DNA of 35,326 nucleotides from the NCBI GenBank assembly GCA_016206165.1, contig JACQSD010000025.1, forward strand, positions 1 through 35,326, given 5' to 3'. The notes beneath the pieces were generated by a model. That model saw only the letters and a list, made by a program, of their open reading frames with translations, had not been told where the DNA came from and made no database searches. Source of the stretch: Candidatus Uhrbacteria bacterium. Lineage in GTDB: Bacteria > Patescibacteriota > Patescibacteriia > JACQSD01. A program made the translations under genes and the position numbers. Position 1 is the stretch's first letter; each line of letters starts with the position of its first letter. Shown one piece after another: positions 1 to 8,754 of the stretch.

Positions 1-1940
1 ACATCTGACATCTGACATCTGACATTTGACTGACACTGGTAGTATTTTTTAAAACCGAATTCGCGGATGGCAGCGGCAGAGACCGCTTGATTTGCGAGGA
101 CAATATACGGCTCGCCACCTGCGTTGTCTTCGATCCAATGGACTGCGGCGATATCTGATTGGCTCGTATTGAACCCACGGCTTACCGAATAACTATCCAC
201 ATTCTGCGGATAGGTGAGGTAGAGCGACGCGGTCATCGCGAGTGCAAGCACTGCAGGCGCTCCCGCTGCTATTGCAGACCTCACCCATCTCCCTCTCCTC
301 ATAGGAGAGGGGCCGAAGGCGGGCCGAGCTGGCACAGGCCCAGGGAAGGGTGAGGTTTCCAGAACGACAGCAGAAAGTATTTTGTCTATCCACCAGTCGA
401 ATCCAATGAGGAAGAAGGGGATGAGGAAGAAGTATGCGATGTCGAGCAGGCGATCTGCGTAATCGGTTTGTTCGTAGCCGATTAAAAAATTGAAGGAGAG
501 GAATCCAGCCATGAAGATGTATGATACGAGGAGGATGAAGAAACACCTGACACCTGACACTTGACACCTGACACCTTTTTTATTTTTCCACCACGAGATA
601 AATCCAGTGATGATAAAGAACCAGAAGATATTTTTTGCATTAAAAGCGTAAAAGTAGAGAAGGTCCCATGGTGCGTGGAAACGATTTTCACGATAGATAC
701 CCGTCCATTCAATCGATTGGAGCCAATGGAGAAAGTTTTGTGGCGCCCAGGTGATATGGATCGAGGAAGAGAATTGGGCAATGAGGAGGAAGGCAGCAGG
801 GATAGCAGTGGCAGCAAACACATAACACATAACACAGAACACATAACTTTTTTTTGATTGGATGAGGCGGAGCAGTAAGAGAATAAATGCAGGAATACCG
901 GCAAGTGGGTGAACGAGCAGTATAGCGAGCGCAATGAGCCAGTTTGTTATATGTTTTGTGTTATATGCTATATGAAATATGAGAACGACAAGTAACAAAT
1001 TCGCAAGCGCCTGCGGTGTGGTGATGGTGAATTGAGCAAGGAAAAAAGGAAGGAGGAGTATTCCGAATATGGAGTATGCGCGCTCAGGGTCCTGCCGCTC
1101 CGTACCCCCATCGTGCTCGCTGTCGCTCCGCGCGAATGGGGGGCCCCCACTCCGCGTCACCCTTCGCTTCCACCAATGCCCGATTGCCCACGGAATGAAC
1201 AGTGCAGCAAGGATGGGAACAAGGAGTGTATCGATCCACGCGATCGAGACAGAGAGAAATTTCGAGAGAAAAACAACGAGACTGTATTGTCCAATGTAGT
1301 AGAGCGGTTTTGGAGTCACCACACCCTCTACTGCAATCAATTTTTCCGTCGCTTGATGAATGAACGAATCAAAGCCGTAGCCGATCGGGAAGACTATCCA
1401 TCCGATTGATACAATGAGAAAAAAGAGGAGTGCGATAATACGAATCGTCGATTTGATCGACGGGTTATCGCGATACGCATGGACGAGGTAAATGCCAAAA
1501 CAAGAGAGGAGAAAGAATAATGGGAAAATAATCCATGGAATTCGGTCCCACGGCGACCGCACCGCATCAGTGATCGGGGATCGTGCGAGGATGGCGATGA
1601 TCGTGATGAACAAAGCGACGAAGAGTGCGAAAATAATTTCCACCTTTGGGCGACTGCGGTACCACGCCACTTGATCGGCTGCGAAGGTACGAATATCGCG
1701 GAGCACTGCAACAAAGGTTCGCTTGAGGAGGAGGAATGTGATGATGAGTCCCGTGCTCATGAGTGCGATGACGAAGAAGGGGAGCCCCACGATGTAATAG
1801 AAAATCGTCCCTACAATACTCAAGCTCGAAATGAGCGTGAGTATGCCAATTCCTGAATAGAAAACAATGCTTTCGCTCGGGTAAAGCCGTTTTCCAATCG
1901 TCAGGCCTAGCGCAAGGAGAAAGAGAATACTGATGAATGT
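1..1940 (-). CDS. Large multi-spanning membrane protein (glycosyltransferase-like), truncated by window edge; apparent frameshift near the N-terminus
   Basis: Minus-strand frame stays open from ~1940 to the window start (e.g. FLLALGLTIGKRLYPSESIVFYSGIGILTLISSLSIVGTIFYYIVGLPFFVIALMSTGLIITFLLL... and ...FLIGYEQTDYADRLLDIAYFFLIPFFLIGFDWWIDK...). Many TM-like segments. Not in the ORF track because it has no stop inside the window. Confidence 0.75.
279..355. repeat. CCCTCTCCTC-R-TAGGAGAGGG...AGGGTGAGG palindromic repeat, copy 1
   Basis: Same core as at 11721-11752; lies inside the open frame of the membrane protein. Confidence 0.7.
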
Positions 1941-1952
1941 CATACGCTTTCA

Positions 1953-2005
1953 GTATAGCAGACTTTACAAAATCTTTGACAGAATGGTTTTTTTGTGGTA
2001 GGATT
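1953..2005. promoter_or_regulatory. Divergent promoter region
   Basis: Plus: TTGACA (1977-1982), 17-nt spacer, TAGGAT (2000-2005). Minus: TGTCAA over the same hexamer, 18 nt, TATACT (complement of 1953-1958). Confidence 0.6.
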
Positions 2006-2038
2006 TTGTCAATAAGATCGCAGCATTATTTTTTTAGT

Positions 2039-3004
2039 ATGTATAAACCAGACTCCGAACCAAAACGACGAATACATGACGGGAATCTTTTAACGTTCCT
2101 GCGCGATGCTGCGGAGCCAAATGGCGCCGATGCCTATGATTGCGACCCTGTTGCTGGATATATCAGTGAGGTGCATGTCATCCAAGGTCCAATGAAGGCT
2201 GCGCATGCAACGAGGCTTGCGCGTATTCAGGAAAACGCTACAGCGCGACAGGAACGACAGGAGGGGGAATTTCGGGAAGAATTTGGGAACGTACGTGGCC
2301 AACGACGTGCGGAAGGGAAAGAGCAAGCGGATGTCGATGGGGAACTCTATGTGCGCATGGTGACCGCACTGAACCAGGCGAATGCATGGCTTGGAGTTGA
2401 TGGGCACCTTTCGGTGACACACAAAAGCGATGATTGGACAAAAGGGAGTGATCTTATTCTCACATTGCCGGGCCCAAATGGGCAGCCAGTGCGACTTGCC
2501 ATTGATATGACGGTTGCAAAAAGTGATGACGTTGTGAATAAAAAACTTGATCGTATTTTCGAAACAATAAAAGATGGAAAGATGACAACCGTCGAGTATT
2601 TTGAGGATCCAGAGACGCACCAGAAGGAAAAACTTGAAATGATTCCGCGTGTGGTGGTCCCGATTGGTGAGGAGGGTCTGCAAAAATTACGGGACATCAC
2701 GGCACAGTTTTTTTCTGGAGAGAAGCGTGTGTGGGGTGAAGAGACGGGATTTCCAAAAGCTTTTCTTGATACCATCATTGGAGAATTGGAAGGATTCATT
2801 CACGTGCTTGAGCGTGCTGCGGCTGCAAAGACACTTCCTGACAAGGCAATGAAGAACAAGGATCACATGATTGAAAAGATGCGCGTGATCCTCGCGCCGC
2901 TTCGCGAGCTCCGAAATTCGAAAGACATTACAAAGCTCGGGAGATGGGAATTGGATGAGCGGCAACTCTATGTGTTGGATTATGTACAAGGGCTCGCTGC
3001 ATAA
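2039..3004 (+). CDS. Hypothetical protein (~321 aa), conserved-looking, unknown function
   Basis: ORF 1937..3004; ATG at 2039 (MYKPDSEPKRRIHDGN...) lies downstream of a TTGACA-N17-TAGGAT promoter. Confidence 0.75.
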   Translation: MYKPDSEPKRRIHDGNLLTFLRDAAEPNGADAYDCDPVAGYISEVHVIQGPMKAAHATRLARIQENATARQERQEGEFREEFGNVRGQRRAEGKEQADVDGELYVRMVTALNQANAWLGVDGHLSVTHKSDDWTKGSDLILTLPGPNGQPVRLAIDMTVAKSDDVVNKKLDRIFETIKDGKMTTVEYFEDPETHQKEKLEMIPRVVVPIGEEGLQKLRDITAQFFSGEKRVWGEETGFPKAFLDTIIGELEGFIHVLERAAAAKTLPDKAMKNKDHMIEKMRVILAPLRELRNSKDITKLGRWELDERQLYVLDYVQGLAA

Positions 3005-3031
3005 CCATATTTTTCATTTTGAATAAAAGGT

Positions 3032-3060
3032 GAAGGCGCTTCTTTAAGGGAAGCGCCTTC
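3032..3060. terminator. Bidirectional hairpin terminator between convergent genes
   Basis: GAAGGCGCTTC-tttaagg-GAAGCGCCTTC, 11-bp perfect stem between the stops of 2039..3004(+) and 3061..3243(-). Confidence 0.75.
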
Positions 3061-3243
3061 TTAGTTTGGCCGTTCGCGGGCCGCTTTCTCGGCGGCGAGT
3101 TGCGCGAGCCATTCCTCGATCTTCCGCCGCATGAGTGGGCGAATATCGGGGATGATCTCGCAGTCTGGGTGCAGGGGGAGTGGATGCTCCCCTGGTATTG
3201 CTGGGCCACGGGGGGCCCAGCGCTCGTTGCTCTGGTCCCCCAT
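3061..3243 (-). CDS. Small GC-rich protein (60 aa), unknown function
   Basis: MGDQSNERWAPRGPAIPGEHPLPLHPDCEIIPDIRPLMRRKIEEWLAQLAAEKAARERPN. AAGGAGG Shine-Dalgarno 6 nt upstream of ATG, promoter upstream, terminator downstream. Confidence 0.7.
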   Translation of the reverse strand: MGDQSNERWAPRGPAIPGEHPLPLHPDCEIIPDIRPLMRRKIEEWLAQLAAEKAARERPN

Positions 3244-3286
3244 GGAGGGCCTCCTTTCCCTTTATTTTGTGCCTCCCAAGCCTTCT

Positions 3287-3315
3287 ACCCTAGAGTATAC
3301 GCCATATTCTGTCAA
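3287..3315 (-). promoter_or_regulatory. Promoter of the small GC-rich ORF
   Basis: Minus strand TTGACA - 17 nt - TAGGGT. Confidence 0.55.
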
Positions 3316-3356
3316 GTTCTTTCACGGGTTGAGGATAGCCTGTGGATTACTCCCTC

Positions 3357-3385
3357 TTGACGGCATTTTGGAAAGCGCGTAGGCA
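3357..3385 (+). promoter_or_regulatory. Candidate promoter of the structured RNA
   Basis: TTGACG - 17 nt - TAGGCA, just upstream of the base-paired region. Confidence 0.4.
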
Positions 3386-3391
3386 GTAAAT

Positions 3392-4336
3392 TACCGTCGC
3401 AAATTTTCGTTCCTTTCAATCAACCCAAACCAACCAGTTTAAAACTGGATTCGACAAGGGTTACGAGATCAAGCAGGACACCCACATGTTTCTCGCAGAG
3501 AGAAACACGCCTCGAGCAATTGAGCCCTCTTCTCGCCAAGGAAGGTGACGACGGGAAATCAACCCGACGCCGCTCGACAAAGCAGGAAGTATCTCCGGCT
3601 CCGCCTCCAAACGGAACCCGGGAGAAAGCCAAGGCTCAATTGGCACGAGATCGCAACTCTTCGGAGTGGCGATTAAGGAAATGGGTAGAGGCTTACCAAA
3701 GAGGACAGATTCCACAATGTGGCTGCCTCCGGGTAGCTTCAGCGAGGAATCCCAGCAAACGGACCATGGTATACACGGTTCTGGTCACCTCTCTTGGTTC
3801 AACCTGCTGCGCAAAGGATACTCTTCCGACCAGATCGATGCAGATGACGCGGGATGATAACTGCGTCCAAAGCATACACGAGGTCGGAACGAAAATCCTA
3901 AAGCGCGAGTCTCAAACCTGAGAGTGTGAGAAGAAGGTCATTAAGAGACCTTCGGAACCTTCTCACAATACTCTCTCCCCATCTGGAACCCCCCATGAAT
4001 TCCAATGCCAATGGAAACGCTCCCGTAAAACGGAGAATATTCAACGGCAACGGAAGGGCCTGAACGAGTCGACGGACTCAATTAGGACTCAAATAGGGAA
4101 AACCAGATCGATCAACGGGGAAAAACCTCGACATACGGCTCGGGTATCAGTCTTCCTGCTCCAGGAAGCACCCGAGCAATCCTGAATATGTTTCGTTACC
4201 AAGAGCTGCAAACTCAAGGCGACGGAATACTTCCCCCCATAAGGGATAGGGAAAACGTATGTGCCCTTTGTCGAATCTTCTTCGGCCCAGGTAGTAAACT
4301 CGCAACGCGAGTGGACTACCTGGGCCTTCTTTTTTT
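3392..4336 (+). ncRNA. Candidate large structured non-coding RNA (~0.9 kb)
   Basis: No credible ORF. Local hairpins: 3650-3673 (ATCGC-a-ACTC-UUCG-GAGT-g-GCGAT), 3926-3966 (GTGAGAAG/CTTCTCAC enclosing GAAGGTC/GACCTTC), 4138-4177 (GCTCGGGT/ACCCGAGC plus CTTCCTG/CAGGAAG). Long-range complements: 3403-3413 with 3886-3896 (11 nt), 3517-3526 with 3633-3642 (10 nt). Ends in a strong terminator. Confidence 0.65.
4284..4336 (+). terminator. Intrinsic terminator
   Basis: GGCCCAGGTAGT aa ACTCGC aac GCGAGT gg ACTACCTGGGCC followed by ttcttttttt. Confidence 0.9.
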
Positions 4337-4368
4337 GTAACCGGCCATGCGTGCTATACTGTAGAGAC

Positions 4369-4959
4369 ATGCGATTTCAGTCATCTCAACGATCACACGA
4401 GCAACTCTTTTTTACTGATCGCCTGCTTGCGGCGACGGTGTTGCGTTTGTTTCCACGATGGGTGCGGCCGAATGATGTGACCGTATTCCGGATGCTCGCG
4501 ACGCCGTTTGTGTTGTGGTTGATCATCGTGCAGAATTACGTGTGGGGAATTCCTGTTTTTTTGCTTGTCGCGTTTACCGATGCGATCGATGGCGCGCTCG
4601 CGCGGACACGCAATCAAATTACCGATTGGGGGAAGCTCTATGATCCGCTTGCGGATAAACTACTCATTGGTTCGGTTGTTGCTGTTGTTGTCCTCCAACA
4701 TCTTGATCTCTGGCTTGGCATAGCGATTCTCGGCATTGAAAGTACATTTATCCTTGGCGCATGGTATTTTAAGTGGAGAGGAATGATCGTGCAGGCGAAT
4801 GTGTGGGGGAAGATCAAGATGATTTTGGAAGTACTCGCCGTTTTCTTATTGCTCCTATCGCTCATGATGCAATGGCCATCACTCCTTCCATTTTCACAGG
4901 CGACATTTATGCTCGCGATCGCATTCGCCCTTGTTAGTTTAGTGACCTATGGAATTTAA
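4369..4959 (+). CDS. CDP-alcohol phosphatidyltransferase family protein (PgsA-like)
   Basis: CDP-OH-P transferase motif D-A-I-D-G-A-L-A-R...G...D-P-L-A-D (TDAIDGALARTRNQITDWGKLYDPLADK); TM segments. Confidence 0.88.
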   Translation: MRFQSSQRSHEQLFFTDRLLAATVLRLFPRWVRPNDVTVFRMLATPFVLWLIIVQNYVWGIPVFLLVAFTDAIDGALARTRNQITDWGKLYDPLADKLLIGSVVAVVVLQHLDLWLGIAILGIESTFILGAWYFKWRGMIVQANVWGKIKMILEVLAVFLLLLSLMMQWPSLLPFSQATFMLAIAFALVSLVTYGI

Positions 4960-6610
4960 CGAAACGAAAGAACTGACAAACCAAAAAACGAAAGAACGTT
5001 CATCCGTTCATTCGTTCATCCGTTCATTCGTACCTTGGTCACACGCCTTCTTGATGGCTGGGGCAGTTTTGTTTTTTCTCGTCACATCGTATTTTTCATT
5101 TCAATTACAAAATCCATACAGCAGTCCGGATGAAACCGCGCAAGCCTACTTTATTCAACAGTATGCAACCACGGGAACGTTGCGCGTCGCGGAACCGTTG
5201 AATGCGGTCGTCGAGAATATTATCCATCCGCGGTCGATGAATGTGTTTGATCATGATCTTGTTCCAGGATCGTTTATTGGTCTCATTCTTATCTACGGAT
5301 GGATTGCCTGGTTGCTTGGGATGTGGGTAGTTCCTTTTTTAACGCCGCTCGTGGCGACATTTGGTGCGGTTGCTTTTTTCTCGATCGTTCGTTTCTTTTT
5401 TTCTGATCGTGTTGCACGGTGGTCATTTTTCATACTCCTCTTGCACCCGGCGTATGTGTACTACTCCTCGCGCTCACTTCTCTCAGCGAATGTTTTTTTC
5501 ATATCGATGCTCATGATTGGTGTCGCGGTACTCCTTACACACCACGAACGATGGACGGCATGGGCGATTGGTGGTGTTTCCATTGGCGCGAGTCTTATCG
5601 CACGCACAACGGAGGCCGGGTGGGTTCTGGGTGTATTTTTCCTTGTCATTCTTTATTTCCGGCAGCGCATTCACGTACGTCATCTCTTTATCTTTTTTTT
5701 CGCGGTGATCTTTGCTTTTCTTCCGGTGCTCGCACACCAAGCACTCCTGTACGGGCACGCACTGACCACAGGGTATGCGCAGGGAGGGGAGTCGATCGTG
5801 CCCCTCATCTCCCCATGGAGATTTTCATCGCCAGTGCGCGCAATCATCAGCGCATTTGTTCTTCCATTTGGGTTTGACGCTGCGAATATACTCAAGAATG
5901 CGTACGAGTATCTTGTCCTCCTTTTTTGGTGGTTGACGATTCCTGCACTCCTCGGGATTGTGATAATGATACGAAAGAACGAAAGGACGCGCGAACGAAA
6001 GAACAGTTCTTCCGTTTCTTGGTTCATCGGTTCTTTCGTTTTCATTGCTTTGTGGCTCGTCGTGTACTATGGCTCCTCTACGTTTCGTGATAGTCCGTTG
6101 CCATCGCCGACGATTGGAACAGCATATGTTCGTTACTGGCTTCCTCTTTTTGTGTTGAGCATCCCATTTATGGCTATTGCGTTTCAATCCATCACAACGC
6201 GTTGGTTTCAGACGTGTGTGGTTACGGCTTGTGCGCTCTTCTCGATCGCATCCACGTTTGTACTCACGCAGGAGAGTTTGTGGTGGATGCGTGCATCGAC
6301 CCGAAAACAGCGTGTGATCGCAGTAGAAATTTTGACCATTGTTCCATCGAATGGAGTCATTCTCACGGAAAGTTCAGACAAATTATTTTTTCCATCGCGC
6401 CGGGTGATGCAGTTTGATCCAAAAGAGCAACTGAAGATTGAGCGGTTGCTTGCCCGCGTTGCGGAGCGTGTGCCGGTGTATTTTTATACGAGCCTTGCGC
6501 CACGTGGAATTGAGTATTTGAATACGCGCCACCTTGCAAAGTATGGAGTAGCGTGGGAAGATGCAAAGAAAATAGGAGCGTTGACACTCTACAAATTACA
6601 ACGACAGTGA
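4949..6610 (+). CDS. Multi-spanning membrane glycosyltransferase-like protein (GT39/ArnT-like architecture)
   Basis: 553 aa, many TM segments, N-terminal ...SSPDETAQAYFIQQYATTGTLRV... resembles the acidic first-loop motif of GT-C enzymes. Confidence 0.65.
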   Translation: MEFNETKELTNQKTKERSSVHSFIRSFVPWSHAFLMAGAVLFFLVTSYFSFQLQNPYSSPDETAQAYFIQQYATTGTLRVAEPLNAVVENIIHPRSMNVFDHDLVPGSFIGLILIYGWIAWLLGMWVVPFLTPLVATFGAVAFFSIVRFFFSDRVARWSFFILLLHPAYVYYSSRSLLSANVFFISMLMIGVAVLLTHHERWTAWAIGGVSIGASLIARTTEAGWVLGVFFLVILYFRQRIHVRHLFIFFFAVIFAFLPVLAHQALLYGHALTTGYAQGGESIVPLISPWRFSSPVRAIISAFVLPFGFDAANILKNAYEYLVLLFWWLTIPALLGIVIMIRKNERTRERKNSSSVSWFIGSFVFIALWLVVYYGSSTFRDSPLPSPTIGTAYVRYWLPLFVLSIPFMAIAFQSITTRWFQTCVVTACALFSIASTFVLTQESLWWMRASTRKQRVIAVEILTIVPSNGVILTESSDKLFFPSRRVMQFDPKEQLKIERLLARVAERVPVYFYTSLAPRGIEYLNTRHLAKYGVAWEDAKKIGALTLYKLQRQ

Positions 6611-6612
6611 AT

Positions 6613-7212
6613 ATGTCTTTTCGGCGCTTTCAATTCGTGATTCGCATTATACTCATCATCATCCCCGTGATTCTCTTTTTTTGGCTGCTTGCAAAAGATT
6701 TTGTGGTCACCGGAAGACTTGTCGTTGAATACGATTTTTCGAACGATTCACCATTCATTCGCCACCTGCGATCACCCGACAATGTTGGTCGGATTCAGCT
6801 GAATAAGGTCAATCGTGACTCTACACAAAGTATGAAGAGAGATCCGGTAACTTTTGACGTGCAACTCCCGCGTCGGTTTGTACGTACTATTGTTGAACTT
6901 CGCTACACAAAAAATCCGGAACAAGAGTTTCGTCTCGGTTTGCAGCGTCGAAAAGGAACGGTGAGTCCTGAACTCCATGATCTTGCTCTCGTTGGCACTG
7001 ATGGACCGTGGACGATCGGTACTGCAACATTTGATCATCTTGAGCGTTTTGATTTTTCGAAAGACCGATATCAATTTTTCTTGAGTGCACCAGGGCTCAC
7101 ACGATCAAAAGATCCCATTCTCTTGACCTCGATTCGGATCATCTTTGAACGTGAACCATGGACGATGAATAATTTTTTCCCACGCGTATGGAATTTCTTC
7201 AAAAGAAAATAG
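6613..7212 (+). CDS. Hypothetical protein with N-terminal membrane anchor
   Basis: MSFRRFQFVIRIILIIIPVILFFWLLAKDF... single TM then soluble domain. Confidence 0.65.
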   Translation: MSFRRFQFVIRIILIIIPVILFFWLLAKDFVVTGRLVVEYDFSNDSPFIRHLRSPDNVGRIQLNKVNRDSTQSMKRDPVTFDVQLPRRFVRTIVELRYTKNPEQEFRLGLQRRKGTVSPELHDLALVGTDGPWTIGTATFDHLERFDFSKDRYQFFLSAPGLTRSKDPILLTSIRIIFEREPWTMNNFFPRVWNFFKRK

Positions 7213-7430
7213 CAACCGATTTCTTGATACCGGTTATTCGTGATACATTCGTCATTAGTTTGTGCACATTCGTGTTCTACTTTTTCGCTGATATGGTGAA
7301 GCCAGGGCTTGTGACGAACTATGTTAACCTCAATGTGCTGTTGCTTTTTGTGATTGTTTCTGGTATCGTCACGGTACTTCTCTATGATCGACGGAGTGAA
7401 GATCAAACCAATGACGACGCACGCGGATGA
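7188..7430 (+). CDS. Small two-TM membrane protein
   Basis: 80 aa, two hydrophobic segments, overlaps neighbours in operon style. Confidence 0.55.
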   Translation: MEFLQKKIATDFLIPVIRDTFVISLCTFVFYFFADMVKPGLVTNYVNLNVLLLFVIVSGIVTVLLYDRRSEDQTNDDARG

Positions 7431-7839
7431 TCGCGGATACTTCCGTGAGATTTTGCGTTCCGACGAAGGGCTCATGGATGTGTTTCGGCAGTCATCGATC
7501 ACGAAAACGAATCCTGGAGTCGTCAAAGCATTTCATTGGCACGCACGTCAAGAAGATTTTTGGTATGTCGTTGATGGTATGGCGCGTGCGGTGCTTTATG
7601 ATCGCCGTGATGAATCGCCGACAAAAGGAGAAACACAAACGGTTGTCATGGGAGAAGAGTATCCTGTCGGCCTTCTTATCCCCCGGGGCGTCGCGCATGG
7701 GTATCAGGTGCTTGGGGTAAAACCGGTCGTGCTCGTCTATTACACAACCGAATGCTACGACGTCAAAAATCCAGATGAGCTCCGGATCCCTTGGAATGAC
7801 CCGACGATCAATTACGATTGGACAATCAAAAATCGATGA
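7384..7839 (+). CDS. dTDP-4-dehydrorhamnose 3,5-epimerase-like cupin (RmlC family)
   Basis: DDRGYFREIL...QSSITKTNPGVVKAFHWHARQEDFWYVVDGMARAVLYDRR...IPRGVAHGYQVLG pattern. Confidence 0.85.
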   Translation: MIDGVKIKPMTTHADDRGYFREILRSDEGLMDVFRQSSITKTNPGVVKAFHWHARQEDFWYVVDGMARAVLYDRRDESPTKGETQTVVMGEEYPVGLLIPRGVAHGYQVLGVKPVVLVYYTTECYDVKNPDELRIPWNDPTINYDWTIKNR

Positions 7840-8753
7840 GCAAAGTCCTTCTCATTATTCTCGACGGATGGGGGATCGGGCCCATGAATGAGGCAAATGT
7901 TTTTTCGCACGTCGCGACACCGACATTTGATCATTGTGTTGCACACTACCCAGTGGCAGCACTCGCCGCATCTGGTGAGGCGGTCGGGCTTGCACCTGAC
8001 GAAGTGGGGAATTCAGAATCCGGGCACTGGAATTTAGGCACTGGCCAGCGTTTCCGCCCCGAGATTTGGAATACAACGATGATTCAGTCGACGACGTCGC
8101 TCGGCGCTGTCATTGCGCGCGCTGGGAAAAAGCAGCTGCATATTTCGGAAACAGAGAAGTACGTCCACGCGACGTATTTTTTTAATGGTGGACATGCGTC
8201 TCCATTTCAAGGAGAAGATGACATCCTTGTCCCATCACCAAAAGTTTCTTCGTACGACGAGAAACCTGCGATGAGTGCACGCCTCATCACACGGCGTTTG
8301 GTGCAGGCGCTCGAGAGCGGCGTCTATGATTTTTTTGTCGTCAATTATCCGAACCTCGACATCATTGCACACACCGGAAACCGTGCCGCAGTGATCAAAG
8401 CGCTTGCCATTATTGATCGCGAACTCGCGCTCGTCACCGCAACTGCGCTGCAGCACGGGGTGACCATACTCATGACTGCGGATCATGGGAACATTGAGCA
8501 GATCACCGAGGCGGATAACAACACTGCGCATCGCACCCATACGTTCGCGCCAGTTCCATTCATTTTTGCTCGTCCGGATCTTGAGCGTCGTCGCTTTGTT
8601 GATGCGCCAGTGATCACCCGTGACCTTTCTCCACTTCCTGTTGTCGGCGCACTTCGGGATGTTCCAGTCACCATCCTTGAGTTGCTTGGGCTTGAAAAGC
8701 CGATGGGCATGGAAGGAGCGTCATTGACACGCCTCCTTCCGAAAGGAGTGTAG
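7836..8753 (+). CDS. iPGM/GpmI-like metalloenzyme lacking the inserted phosphotransferase domain
   Basis: N-terminal LLIILDGWGIG...NSESGHWNLGTGQ and C-terminal KQLHISETEKYVHATYFFNGG...LVPSPKV...NYPNLDIIAHTGN...TADHGNIEQ motifs in only ~305 aa. Confidence 0.85.
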   Translation: MSKVLLIILDGWGIGPMNEANVFSHVATPTFDHCVAHYPVAALAASGEAVGLAPDEVGNSESGHWNLGTGQRFRPEIWNTTMIQSTTSLGAVIARAGKKQLHISETEKYVHATYFFNGGHASPFQGEDDILVPSPKVSSYDEKPAMSARLITRRLVQALESGVYDFFVVNYPNLDIIAHTGNRAAVIKALAIIDRELALVTATALQHGVTILMTADHGNIEQITEADNNTAHRTHTFAPVPFIFARPDLERRRFVDAPVITRDLSPLPVVGALRDVPVTILELLGLEKPMGMEGASLTRLLPKGV

Positions 8754-8754
8754 T

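Noticed and set aside
1-36. TGACATC tandem as a CRISPR or telomere-like repeat
   Set aside because: Short 8-9 bp period, no spacers, and it is inside an open coding frame.
3439-3450. CTGGATTCGACA resembles the 5' part of tmRNA
   Set aside because: No matching 3' acceptor/T-arm with CCA and no recognisable tag reading frame in the following region; treated as coincidence within the larger structured RNA.
3420-4370. ORFs listed by the track in this interval (e.g. 3520..3921 +, 3461..3715 -, 4089..4370 -)
   Set aside because: Overlap on both strands, no family-like patterns, no ribosome sites, and they cross strong stems and the terminator; explained better by ncRNA.
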